From assembly GCA_002030045.1 (NCBI GenBank), contig LQBI01000004.1, forward strand, positions 23,915 through 87,914: a stretch of 64,000 nt of DNA, given 5' to 3'. The notes under the pieces are model-generated. The model made no database searches, was not told the DNA's origin, and saw nothing but the letters and a program-made list of their open reading frames with translations. Both the position numbers and the translations under genes were made by a program. Position 1 is the first letter of the stretch. Each line of letters starts with the position of its first letter. This stretch comes from Candidatus Aegiribacteria sp. MLS_C. Its GTDB lineage: Bacteria > Fermentibacterota > Fermentibacteria > Fermentibacterales > JCC-6. This document shows positions 55,828-63,874 of the stretch, in pieces.

Positions 55828-56298
55828 TTGGCTGATAAGTGTAGATATCAATGGGACTTGTGCGAAGTTGACTCAGCAGGACACAGACACACTCGTACAA
55901 TAAATGGCATTCCATATGATGTGATTAAACTTCAACGAATTACGAGAGATCTTCCTATCGTTTTACTAGAGCAGTCATGTTTCCAGTCATTACTTAATAG
56001 AAAAGTCTGGGGCTCACCTCATTCGAATTCGGATAGGTTCAGTCCACTTGAAGTTGTTTCTTATCTTAGAACAGGAGTAGTGTCGAAAAGATACGTAGCT
56101 GAAGTGCAAAATGAAATACTTCCAATACTAAAAGCGGATATGCAATATCCTATTCTCCTTACAACTATTGATGGTGTAGACATGGTACTTGATGGAATGC
56201 ATAGGTTGGCAAAGGCATACCTATTTTGCTTGGAAATATATTCAATCGAAGTACCGTTAATTATCCTTGAGAGGTGTCGGATTCCTGTTTGTAGATGA
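55828..56298 (+). CDS. ParB/Srx-fold-like protein
   Basis: A TTG start gives 156 aa; the start is uncertain because no good ribosome-binding site is present. The C-terminal half reads ILPILKADMQYPILLTTIDG and VLDGMHRLAKAYLF, the DG-x-HRL-x-A-x pattern of ParB-N/sulfiredoxin-fold proteins. Relatives bind CTP or act as small nucleases or kinases. The N-terminal half has WDLCEVDSAGHRHTRTING and IVLLEQSCFQSLL. It follows the UvrA-like gene by 62 nt and precedes the kinase-like gene, so all three are probably one transcript. Its role is not known. Confidence 0.6.
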   Translation: MADKCRYQWDLCEVDSAGHRHTRTINGIPYDVIKLQRITRDLPIVLLEQSCFQSLLNRKVWGSPHSNSDRFSPLEVVSYLRTGVVSKRYVAEVQNEILPILKADMQYPILLTTIDGVDMVLDGMHRLAKAYLFCLEIYSIEVPLIILERCRIPVCR

Positions 56299-56344
56299 AG
56301 TATACTACACGAAGAGGATTCATTTCTTTGTACAGTAAAGGTTC

Positions 56345-56836
56345 ATGATGAAGAGCTTAACTAGTTCTAAGACAATAGTAATAACTGGAGCGTGCTGTTC
56401 TGGTAAGACTACGCTTAGTCGTATGATTTCAACGATGCTTTCTTTGCCAGTAATACACTTGGATGAAGTACTACCCCGACGAGGAGGGAATCATTGGACC
56501 TCAGAAATAGACTTACGCACATTACTCCTTCATTTACGAGGTCGTCATCTTATCGAGGGAGCACAGGTACTTGGTCTTAACAGCGCAGACCTTAATGATT
56601 TTCTAGTTTTCTTAATCGATGCAGAGCGTGATGAAGTTATTAGAAGACTAGTCAGACGTGGATTTCATGATAACCAAGGTCGATTAGTGAAAGGTCATAG
56701 TCAGCTTTCGCGTATTAATACTGAGATTGATTGGCAGATGAAGAAAATCGATGAATTTTCACGCCGCATTCCTAATTTGATCCATGTTCAAATGCCTTGG
56801 GAAAGAGCTGTAATGCAGATTTTAGATTGTATCTAA
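56345..56836 (+). CDS. P-loop nucleotide kinase-like protein
   Basis: The 163-aa protein starts with Walker A GACCSGKTT (15-23), followed by LPVIHLDEVLPRRGGNHW (substrate/metal Asp) and an arginine-rich lid (DEVIRRLVRRGFHDNQGR). This is the plan of adenylate/shikimate-kinase-like proteins such as AAA_17/AAA_18 families. Two adjacent ATGs follow AAAGG. It is the last gene of the plus-strand operon; its stop lies 9 nt from the end of the convergent radical SAM gene. A substrate cannot be named; it might phosphorylate the RiPP, a precursor or a nucleotide. Confidence 0.7.
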   Translation: MMKSLTSSKTIVITGACCSGKTTLSRMISTMLSLPVIHLDEVLPRRGGNHWTSEIDLRTLLLHLRGRHLIEGAQVLGLNSADLNDFLVFLIDAERDEVIRRLVRRGFHDNQGRLVKGHSQLSRINTEIDWQMKKIDEFSRRIPNLIHVQMPWERAVMQILDCI

Positions 56837-56844
56837 TCAGCGTA

Positions 56845-57738
56845 TCATTTAGTTCTAATCACTTCGAATTCGTTTGAGTACTCTCTCCACACTCCTGGAC
56901 ATACTCGAGATATACCACAAGAGCTACATGAGTCAGGCCAAAACCTCTGACGTCCAAACTCAGTTTGATAATAGTCAATCGTGTTTCCTGATGATACCTT
57001 AAAGGTCTTAATCAAACCTGGCCAATAGAGTTCTGAACAAGAGTACTCCATGTCTCGCAATAGGCAAACGGGAAAGCCTTCTACCTGAACAAATCTCTGT
57101 TCGAATTTGGATACTGTTGTTCTTGCTTCTTTAAGAGCCTCTGTTAGTCTTGGTTTCAAATTAGATGTAGACAGATCTGAAATATGCATAAGCGATAATT
57201 GGACATGATGGCAATTATGACTCTTTGATAACTCCGCTATTTCAAAAAGGTTACTTGTATTTCTAGCTGTTATTACAGCATTTGTAGCAACGTGAATTCC
57301 AGCTTGAGAACAGGTATCGATAGCAGAAATAGCTCTACTCCAAGACCCTTTTCTATTGACTAATTCATCGTGAGTATTGGCAAAGCTAGAATGCAATGAA
57401 ACTGTTACTTCTACTCTACAGATAGATGTCATCTCGGATAGAACTCTGATAACATCCTGATAGTCAGCTATAGCCCCATTTGTTTGAACTTGAATTCTAG
57501 AAAATCCCAACTCAGCCGAATAATTTAGTAAATCAACAAGATCAGTTCTAGAACTAGGTTCACCCCCTGTTAGTACAAGATACTCAACTCCATCTTTACG
57601 TAACGTGAGTAGCATTCTACGTATAGCATCTAATGTGTAATCCTGTACATCCTCATCACGCACACAAAAACAACATTTCTGATCACAATTGGAGGTTAGA
57701 ACAACTGAGCCTGCACAGATATTATTCAGTGGTCTCAC
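56845..57738 (-). CDS. Radical SAM protein (second enzyme of the peptide cluster)
   Basis: A GTG start overlapping the upstream SPASM gene by 17 nt gives 297 aa. The core has SNCDQKCCFCV (Cys 18, 22, 25), LVLTGGEPSSR (~57), VQTNGAI, VTVSLHSSF and NAVITARN. The C-terminus carries CSSCGISRVCPGVWREY, a short C-x2-C-x5-C auxiliary-cluster-like motif. It differs from the SPASM enzyme and may install a second modification or act on another substrate. No ribosome-binding site is visible, so translation should depend on the upstream gene. Confidence 0.85.
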   Translation of the reverse strand: MRPLNNICAGSVVLTSNCDQKCCFCVRDEDVQDYTLDAIRRMLLTLRKDGVEYLVLTGGEPSSRTDLVDLLNYSAELGFSRIQVQTNGAIADYQDVIRVLSEMTSICRVEVTVSLHSSFANTHDELVNRKGSWSRAISAIDTCSQAGIHVATNAVITARNTSNLFEIAELSKSHNCHHVQLSLMHISDLSTSNLKPRLTEALKEARTTVSKFEQRFVQVEGFPVCLLRDMEYSCSELYWPGLIKTFKVSSGNTIDYYQTEFGRQRFWPDSCSSCGISRVCPGVWREYSNEFEVIRTK

Positions 57739-58891
57739 TAATAGCCCTACGTAATTCTGTTATTAAGGTTATTTTAGCTTTGCAATACTCCTCCAGCCAC
57801 TTTGGAAAGCGTTTACCAATTATGGCTCTATGCATCATGCATGCACCTGTACAGACGTCGAAGACAGGACACTCACGACAATCTTCAAGCAACCGCTTCT
57901 TCTCTTCAGCGAATGTTTGATATCTACCCTTTCCCAGTATGAGACCACGTAACTGCTTTTCCTCGAGGTTAAAGACATTCCCTACTCTTGCATAGTTATC
58001 ACGGATATAGGCATCACAGAGGAATGACTCTCCATCTGGATATACCATTAAAAAGCCTTCACACTTATCCTTGCTGTATTCACACCATGGTGTAGGCAAT
58101 CCTTGCATCTTTGATATAATGCTTGTTAGTGGATCGATAAACATCCCTGTTTGCTTATCTTTCGCAGTTCCCGCACATCGTGCCCAGTATTTGAATGCTT
58201 TAAGCATGAACGAAGTGAACTCAGAAGGGCTTATTGCAAACTCCTCCAATTGGCCTGATTCATCAAGGTCGTAACATGGAAGAAACCTTACGAATTTGCA
58301 ATTTAGATTGTTCAGAGTGTCAATGATCTTCTCGGGAATATTAACATTATGTCTAGCAATGACAGTAAGAAGACCATAATTAATCTGTCTTTCATGCAGA
58401 AGCTTGATTCCATTCTTAACTAACTCAAAGCTCCCTGATCCATCTGCATGCCTTCTATACATGTCATGGATGTTCTTAGGTCCATCGATACTAATGCTTA
58501 TTGGATGATATGATGTAAGATTACTAGCAGATTGCCATATATCGAGCCAGCTATTTGTTAGCAGGGTTCCATTAGTCTGTACTGAGAGTCCAACGCGATT
58601 TCCAAATTCAACGCTGGATTTATTACAGGCTTCAATTATTAGCATTAACGATTCATCACTAATTAGAAGAGGCTCGCCACCGTGCAGAAGAAAAAGAAGT
58701 CTTGATTCCTGAACACACGACCCAATTCTCTCGATTAGTTTCCACGGTTCGGGCATCATTGATGGAGATGAAGAACTCACCCGTTCGTAGCAATAAGAAC
58801 AAGATAAATTACATGACGTTGTGACCTTTAAGACGATAGTTCGTCTTACTGTATTGGTCAGCTTGTAATCATCTTGAGAGCTAATCACCAA
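57722..58891 (-). CDS. SPASM-domain radical SAM peptide maturase
   Basis: The 389-aa protein has the radical SAM cluster motif SCNLSCSYCYE (Cys 27, 31, 34), LLFLLHGGEPLL (~72), VGLSVQTNGTLLT and SISIDGP. A complete C-terminal SPASM domain follows: CEYSKDKCEGF, YPDGESFLCDAY, VGNVF and DCRECPVFDVCTGACMMHRA (~345), enough for two auxiliary [4Fe-4S] clusters. Enzymes of this build crosslink ribosomal peptides (sactipeptides, streptide, three-residue cyclophanes). The start is TTG 58891 or GTG 58888, inside the final codons of the 64-aa peptide gene, so the two are translationally coupled. I infer that this peptide is the substrate. Confidence 0.9.
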   Translation of the reverse strand: MVISSQDDYKLTNTVRRTIVLKVTTSCNLSCSYCYERVSSSSPSMMPEPWKLIERIGSCVQESRLLFLLHGGEPLLISDESLMLIIEACNKSSVEFGNRVGLSVQTNGTLLTNSWLDIWQSASNLTSYHPISISIDGPKNIHDMYRRHADGSGSFELVKNGIKLLHERQINYGLLTVIARHNVNIPEKIIDTLNNLNCKFVRFLPCYDLDESGQLEEFAISPSEFTSFMLKAFKYWARCAGTAKDKQTGMFIDPLTSIISKMQGLPTPWCEYSKDKCEGFLMVYPDGESFLCDAYIRDNYARVGNVFNLEEKQLRGLILGKGRYQTFAEEKKRLLEDCRECPVFDVCTGACMMHRAIIGKRFPKWLEEYCKAKITLITELRRAISETTE

Positions 58892-59079
58892 CCTCTTGTA
58901 TAATCGCTATGATTAGTCCAATGTGTCATCTGAGTATCTTGCCCAGATGCCTTGATCTGTTCTACGATAAGTGCAATCCCTCGTGCTTCAGTATCGCTAT
59001 ATGCTTGACCAATTGCATGAGAGTCTTCTGTTTGATGTGTATTATTCTTAACCTCTTCTTCGGTCCTCACATAATCCAT
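58885..59079 (-). CDS. Putative RiPP precursor peptide
   Basis: The ATG at 59079 has a very good ribosome-binding site (AAAGGAGTG, spacing 4-6). The 64-aa product has a polar, acidic leader-like part (MDYVRTEEEVKNNTHQTEDS, then SDTEARGIALIVEQIKASGQ) and a short aromatic end, HWTNHSDYTRGW. That end contains W54-T-N56 and Y60-T-R62, two aromatic-x-x tripeptides of the kind crosslinked by cyclophane-forming SPASM enzymes, plus a C-terminal Trp. Its last codons overlap the maturase start. There is no double-glycine cleavage motif, and no protease or transporter gene is nearby. The call rests on size, position and the core pattern. Confidence 0.75.
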   Translation of the reverse strand: MDYVRTEEEVKNNTHQTEDSHAIGQAYSDTEARGIALIVEQIKASGQDTQMTHWTNHSDYTRGW

Positions 59080-59136
59080 TTTTCACTCCTTTGGAGTAAT
59101 GAGGTTCAACCAATATTCCACATTACTGTATGACTA

Positions 59137-59165
59137 ATTCTTCTTTCCACTCTCATCAATGTCAA
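59137..59165 (-). promoter_or_regulatory. Putative promoter of the peptide/radical SAM operon
   Basis: On the minus strand a perfect TTGACA (59160-59165) is followed after 17 nt by AAGAAT (59137-59142). This lies 58 nt before the peptide start codon, in the 153-nt gap after the second recombinase. The ribosome-binding site lies in a small palindrome (ACTCC-AAA-GGAGT, 59088-59100) that could mask it. Confidence 0.45.
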
Positions 59166-59232
59166 TGATTATCCAATCCTACTTGAACGAATCTTATTAG
59201 ATGGAATACAGCAGTATATTCCAAATATATCT

Positions 59233-61197
59233 CTACCTATTGAAATATAGGCGGAGCTGCCGTTCTGTTATCAACTGCTTTTCCCAGTTGTCACCCATTC
59301 TGCTGATCTCCTGCTGCAGTTCCGGTGGCAAATTCAGCAAGTTGAGGAGCTGTGTGATCCTTGCTCTAGAGTAGCCCAGCCTGCGTGCCAGCTCCGCCCT
59401 TGTCAGGTCCTCCAGTTCCATGGTCGTGTAGAGTTCTTCAGCCAGTATGAGTGGGTTCCTGAAGCGCTTCTTGGGCTTCTTCTCAGGGAGTGCCTGTATG
59501 CCGGCATTTAGCCACAGAACAGTACGTTGGGAGACTCGCTTGGCGCGCCATTTCCCGATCTGCTCGAACCCACCCTTTTTGGTTGACATTCTGTAGATGT
59601 ATCTGAGTGCATTGACGTGGAGATTGAACACCATCTTGTCTTCACTGACCACAATATCCCTGAACAAGTACTTCACTAAGTCTTCACGTTGCTTTCTTGG
59701 ACCAAACTCAGCCAATCTACGCATATTACTCAGCAGTGATACGATCTCATCTTTGGATACCTTCTGAGATTGCTTATCATCAAGGATAGCCTTAATCTTT
59801 CTCATACTATCCTGAATATTGGCAAGTACTTCTGTTTGATCCTTAACTTGTTGCATGTTAAGCTTATACTCATTGCTTTCTTTTTCGAATGAAGGTAAAG
59901 CTCTGGATAACTCATGCACTTCATTCTTTATCTCTCGTGACCTATTGGTAAGAGCAATGAGCTTCCCTTTAAGTTTCGGAATCTCATCGTGAATGGACTT
60001 GTTGACCAGATTCTCAAGCTCTGCAATATAGGCCTCAGATGCTATTATCTTCTCTATGACTTCATATGTAGCCCTATCAGCCTCTTCAGCATCAATATGA
60101 AATCTACTCCTCCTCCCCGAACTAAGCTCTTCCGACACTGGACAGGCATCATTAAAGCATGAGTAGTAATAGTACATCTTCCCGTGCCGCTTACCGCTTC
60201 TGCTCTTAAGCAGAGTATCACATGCAGCGCATTTCGCTCTCTTCTGTATTAAATAGAAATGCCCCTTATCAGGTTTCTTCTTCGCAATATTACCTTTCTT
60301 TTTCTTTGCCATCGCTCGTGCAGATTGAACCTCGTAGAAAAGGTCTTCTGATATAATGGGTTGCCATGCTGCATTACTGATTCTCTCAACAACTTCACCA
60401 GTACTCTCATCTATTTCAGAGTATTTCCTAAGTGCAATGTACTTCACATTAGTAAGTATGGTCCTTACAACGTTTTCTGTAATGGGGCCCCCTCCCTTTC
60501 TTTTCCCTGTTTTCCTGTTCATCCAACTCTTATTCTTATAACCTTTCCCGGTTAGATAATCGGATACTGCTTTATCGGATCCTAATTCCATGTACTTCTT
60601 GAAAGCCTCTTCTACTATGAGGGCCTCCTTCTCGTTCACAATGAGTGTTCCTGCTTCAAGAGGGTTTGGATTAAGGTTATACCCTAAGATCGGTCTACCG
60701 CCGTTATATAGGCCTTCCTGGGCACGATACAGTGTATTACGCCTGTTCCTTTCACTCTTGATATCGAGTTCAAGTTTGGCCAGAGTCATGAGTATTACAA
60801 CCATGGCTTCACCTGTTGGTGTGCTCGTATCCAAGCTCATTCTGGTACAGATTAGCTCGACATCGTTATCATCCAGAAACTTATAGAACTCAATGAAACC
60901 AGCAACATCACGACCAAGGCGGTCTAGTGCAGTGCACATAACAACATTGACTTTATCAAACTCAATATCAATTCTCAGCCTGTCGAATTCATCACTTTCA
61001 AATGATTCACTTCCTGAGATACCCCTTAGGTTGTATGTGTCGAATTCAATGTATTGTGGTCCATCTTTGTTACTGTTCTTTGCCTCTATATGCTTTCGAA
61101 GTTCCTGGAGCTGGATATCGAATGAATTCTTGTAAGTCTCGGCTTGTCTAGGATCACTGACACGGATCACCAGACCGCAGTGTTTGACCTCAGCCAT
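59233..61197 (-). CDS. Large serine recombinase with extra C-terminal HTH domain
   Basis: The 654-aa protein has the catalytic domain (CGLVIRVSDPRQ, Ser14; GISGSESFESDEFDRL; CTALDRLGRDVAGFIEFY), the recombinase domain (GGRPILGYNLNPNP, VRTILTNVKYIALR), a zinc ribbon (CAACDTLLK...CFNDAC) and a long coiled coil (~400-480). It is clearly related to the recombinase at 30262-31941. Beyond the usual end it carries ~90 residues with EDLTRAELARRLGYSRARIT, a ParB/KorB-like helix-turn-helix (~598-622), then a short tail. GGGGAGA precedes the ATG. It could integrate this or a nested element; the HTH may give site choice or self-regulation. Confidence 0.9.
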   Translation of the reverse strand: MAEVKHCGLVIRVSDPRQAETYKNSFDIQLQELRKHIEAKNSNKDGPQYIEFDTYNLRGISGSESFESDEFDRLRIDIEFDKVNVVMCTALDRLGRDVAGFIEFYKFLDDNDVELICTRMSLDTSTPTGEAMVVILMTLAKLELDIKSERNRRNTLYRAQEGLYNGGRPILGYNLNPNPLEAGTLIVNEKEALIVEEAFKKYMELGSDKAVSDYLTGKGYKNKSWMNRKTGKRKGGGPITENVVRTILTNVKYIALRKYSEIDESTGEVVERISNAAWQPIISEDLFYEVQSARAMAKKKKGNIAKKKPDKGHFYLIQKRAKCAACDTLLKSRSGKRHGKMYYYYSCFNDACPVSEELSSGRRSRFHIDAEEADRATYEVIEKIIASEAYIAELENLVNKSIHDEIPKLKGKLIALTNRSREIKNEVHELSRALPSFEKESNEYKLNMQQVKDQTEVLANIQDSMRKIKAILDDKQSQKVSKDEIVSLLSNMRRLAEFGPRKQREDLVKYLFRDIVVSEDKMVFNLHVNALRYIYRMSTKKGGFEQIGKWRAKRVSQRTVLWLNAGIQALPEKKPKKRFRNPLILAEELYTTMELEDLTRAELARRLGYSRARITQLLNLLNLPPELQQEISRMGDNWEKQLITERQLRLYFNR

Positions 61198-61274
61198 ACC
61201 ATCTCCCCTATTTTTTCTACAGGAAAATGAATAGGCAATTTAGCTATGAAAGGAAAGGTCTGGCTTATTACTGC

Positions 61275-61433
61275 TCAGGAGATCTCCAGTTTCATATCTA
61301 CCGATACTATATTTCCATCCTCAATTGAATCCATATGTGCCTTTATGATCCACTCGGAGATAATTTCAATCCCCTTCTTTGGAAGACATCGATCCAACTC
61401 AATCCGGATCTCGAGATTAGCATCGTTATCCAT
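61275..61433 (-). CDS. 52-aa companion protein of the second recombinase
   Basis: The frame from an ATG at 61433 to a TGA at 61275 encodes MDNDANLEIRIELDRCLPKK, then GIEIISEWIIKAHMDSIEDG and NIVSVDMKLEIS. The strand-helix-strand pattern is convincing for a small folded protein, and the gene is 77 nt upstream of the recombinase on the same strand. Its opening resembles residues ~28-60 of the 143-aa gene upstream of the first recombinase (TVEIEFISDK then a helix). The function is unknown; an accessory or directionality factor is possible. Confidence 0.5.
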   Translation of the reverse strand: MDNDANLEIRIELDRCLPKKGIEIISEWIIKAHMDSIEDGNIVSVDMKLEIS

Positions 61434-61786
61434 ATGAAGGTATCCTGATTATTGAATTGAGAAGCATTGATTTGCTGAGAAAGCCTGTCAGAGAGTAGTA
61501 CAGGTTCTTCTTAAGACAGATAAGAGGTTCGAGCAATGACTGTATTATCTTGTATGATCCTAAATTTGCATGGCTGGAATGCTGGAAAATAAAGCGGTGG
61601 AGTAATCCTGTATTTCCCAGGCATCTTTGAATTGAAATCTCCATGCTTTTCCCATCACTTCCATTAGAAACACTAATCTCTATTCAGAAGTGTACGGGAA
61701 AAACGACTTCTTCCCAAATCCAAACATGATGCTGATACAGTGATGACATATTAAAGTATTTTGATGATATAATATGGACTAATACC
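61434..61786. other. Intergenic stretch without a recognisable gene
   Basis: This 353-nt AT-rich stretch holds no convincing ORF. It should contain the promoter for the 52-aa gene and recombinase. A TATAAT occurs at 61766-61771 on the plus strand and an ATTATA-type box on the other, but no matching -35 is clear. Confidence 0.4.
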
Positions 61787-62749
61787 CTAGTCGGAGTCAG
61801 GGTTTTCTTCTTGGTTATCCTCTGGTTTCTGGAATTCCTCAGCTAGTTCAAGTAATAAGTCGAAAGAATCCATTTTTGGGATACAAGCTGCACTCCATTT
61901 ATCTGCAATTCCATAAACTATTCGCCCACCATTGCATTGTTCAAAGAAGTCTATGATAGCTTCTTTATGCTTATATTCTGTACTGTATTTATCTGGCCTT
62001 ATTAGAAAGATTTCAGATTCCAAGTGATACCCGTAATGAAAAACCATGGCATCTTCACCTTCTCCATTGAGAATCTTCAATACTGAGCCATTATCTTTGT
62101 AAGGTATCCCTTTAGCATCCAATAGAGCAGAAAGTTCTTCAGCATCCTTCTTCCAGAACTTCCACATGTTAAATTCTTCCCACTCTTTGCCAGTGCTGTT
62201 AGTGATGTAGTCCTTCTCTTCCAATGCAAAGTACTTCACACCTGGTAGATAAAATCTTTCGGGTTCCTTGTAATAGCAAGGAGAGGATTGCTTTATCTGC
62301 TCGTAGTGTTCCCTGGAATAAGGTAGTGCTGGATTAGGATAGAAAGGATCATCAGGATCAAAGAATGATGGCATCTCTATATTTTTGAATATCAATTCTA
62401 TAGACTTCAATCTGATATACTCATCATCGCTATCTAGAAGGATATTGAGATCTTCTAGTCCTTTCATATGTAAAGCTAATATCTTTCTCTTTGATGCCTT
62501 CCATAGATCATGTTGACGCCTCAGTAGCACTTCTTTGAATACAGAACCAGGTTGCATCCATCTTGAAATTGTTCTCTGTGTTACGCCAATCTCTGCTGCT
62601 ACTTCTGACTGTGTCTTTCCTTGCAAAAGTAGTGAAATAGCATGCATATGCCTTGGTTTCAATTCAACAACTTCTCGGCCATAGCCTTCGTCCGCACCTT
62701 TGTAACCGGAAATCTTCTCCCAGTCAGGTTCATTGGTGTTTTCACACAT
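61787..62749 (-). CDS. HTH-domain protein
   Basis: The 320-aa product begins with a helix-turn-helix of the terminase-small-subunit/transposase type (ELKPRHMHAISLLLQGKTQS, EVAAEIGVTQRTISRWMQPG, ~30-72). A ~75-residue helical part follows and then a C-terminal region of unknown type with many aromatic and acidic residues (WEEFNMWKFWKKDAEELSAL; GGRIVYGIADKWSA). It may regulate the element or be a phage-derived DNA-binding protein. It is divergent from the DUF932 gene across a 279-nt gap. Confidence 0.6.
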   Translation of the reverse strand: MCENTNEPDWEKISGYKGADEGYGREVVELKPRHMHAISLLLQGKTQSEVAAEIGVTQRTISRWMQPGSVFKEVLLRRQHDLWKASKRKILALHMKGLEDLNILLDSDDEYIRLKSIELIFKNIEMPSFFDPDDPFYPNPALPYSREHYEQIKQSSPCYYKEPERFYLPGVKYFALEEKDYITNSTGKEWEEFNMWKFWKKDAEELSALLDAKGIPYKDNGSVLKILNGEGEDAMVFHYGYHLESEIFLIRPDKYSTEYKHKEAIIDFFEQCNGGRIVYGIADKWSAACIPKMDSFDLLLELAEEFQKPEDNQEENPDSD

Positions 62750-63028
62750 GATGCACTCTCATTTCATCGTTAAACTTCTCAATATCATGGACATTCGGTG
62801 ACATTTTCAGACATCCATCTCTTCGAAAAAAAGTATACGGGGATCAGCCTCTCATCCCAAAAACAGAACCCAATACATGGCTAAAACACCTATTATTAGG
62901 CTATAAATATTGTAATGGCAGCCATTTAAGGTCTTCGCTGTTTTCCAGCATTCTCACTCCCCAATACCAGGATTCAGGCGTTAAACCAGCTTTTTGTAGT
63001 GCAGATCAACTAAAGAAAGGAGTCTATC
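62750..63028. promoter_or_regulatory. Divergent regulatory region between the HTH and DUF932 genes
   Basis: No ORF is seen in these 279 nt. The sequence GGACATTCGGTGACATTTTCAG (62791-62812, shown in part) holds two GACATT repeats 12 nt apart and a related GACATC further on, which could be operator half-sites for the HTH protein (inference). An AT-rich box (TATAAATATTGTAAT, from 62902) precedes the DUF932 gene. AAAGAAAGGAG lies just before its ATG. Confidence 0.35.
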
Positions 63029-63817
63029 ATGACTAGGAAGAACAGAAAAAGAGTCCAGGTCAGTGATCCTGTTGCGGAGGTTCGCATAAGCCCTGTTCGT
63101 GTGAATGGTCATCAGGTAACCCACAAGGGAGTTGAAATACAGCTCGATGATGGGTCCTGGGAAGCTATCAATATCCACTCTAACGACTACAACCTTGTTC
63201 CCAATGCCGATGCTGACAGAGTTGCCAAGCAGATACTTGCTGATAGTGCCTATGGCTGGGAGAAGAAGGATGAGATCTGGACAGGCCGATACTGGGCTGC
63301 GCTCTATCAGGCCGATTCAGATGTGGAAGCTCCTTCTGTTGGAGATGCCCTTAGCCTTGGTCTGAGGGTAGAAAACAGCTACGATGGAAGCTGCCAGTTC
63401 AGGCTGATACTCATGGCATATGTGCTCTCTTGCTCGAATGGCCTGGTCGTCCCCCAGCACTTCGCCAACTACAGAATGAGGCACACAATGAACAACGAGT
63501 TCGATACTGCAGAGGCAGTATACGTTCTGAACTCCGGTATGGAGCAGGTAGTAGGTCTTCTGCCGAAGATCGATGAGCTTTCCAGAACACCTTTGACCCT
63601 CTCTCTGCTTTCACGAGTAGCAAAGGAAACATCCATACCCAAGCGTGACTGGGGATACATCGCTGAGAACATTGGTGATGCTTCAAACGCATGGGATCTC
63701 ATGCAGGCCATTACCCACAGGCTGACGCACTATGGACGTGGAAGATCAAGCCTTCACTACCAGGAAGAGATAGGCAACTACTTCATGGGACGGATCGTTC
63801 AGGGTATTCCAGCCTGA
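63029..63817 (+). CDS. DUF932 phage/plasmid-like protein
   Basis: The 262-aa protein has the DUF932 layout: VNGHQVTHKGVEIQLDDGSW near the N-terminus, YNLVPNADADRVAKQILADS, GDALSLGLRVENSYDGSCQF, the characteristic LSCSNGLVVPQHF (~137) and a late helical region with WDLMQAITHRLTHYGRG. DUF932 proteins are common on phages, plasmids and integrative elements; their function is unsettled. It has a strong ribosome-binding site (AAAGGAG) and begins a plus-strand run that continues off the window. Confidence 0.85.
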   Translation: MTRKNRKRVQVSDPVAEVRISPVRVNGHQVTHKGVEIQLDDGSWEAINIHSNDYNLVPNADADRVAKQILADSAYGWEKKDEIWTGRYWAALYQADSDVEAPSVGDALSLGLRVENSYDGSCQFRLILMAYVLSCSNGLVVPQHFANYRMRHTMNNEFDTAEAVYVLNSGMEQVVGLLPKIDELSRTPLTLSLLSRVAKETSIPKRDWGYIAENIGDASNAWDLMQAITHRLTHYGRGRSSLHYQEEIGNYFMGRIVQGIPA

Positions 63818-63874
63818 ATGATGCCATACCTTAAAACAGAAGAACAAAATCTATGAATCGATAAGGAGGATTCC

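Noticed and set aside
55810-55830. TAGGATTGGATAAT shared (inverted) between the ParB-like gene start and the peptide promoter region (~59170-59185), as a common operator
   Set aside because: A 14-bp match between two places in a 64-kb window is expected by chance several times; no further copies were found in the cluster.
61524-61540. GAGGTTCGAG, a 10-bp match to the T-arm of tRNA-Asn, as a possible right attachment site
   Set aside because: The match does not extend to either side and a 10-bp match is expected by chance at this scale; the acceptor stem and CCA are absent.
61426-61644. Minus-strand frame of 72 codons upstream of the 52-aa gene
   Set aside because: Composition is not protein-like and it overlaps the better-supported 52-aa frame.
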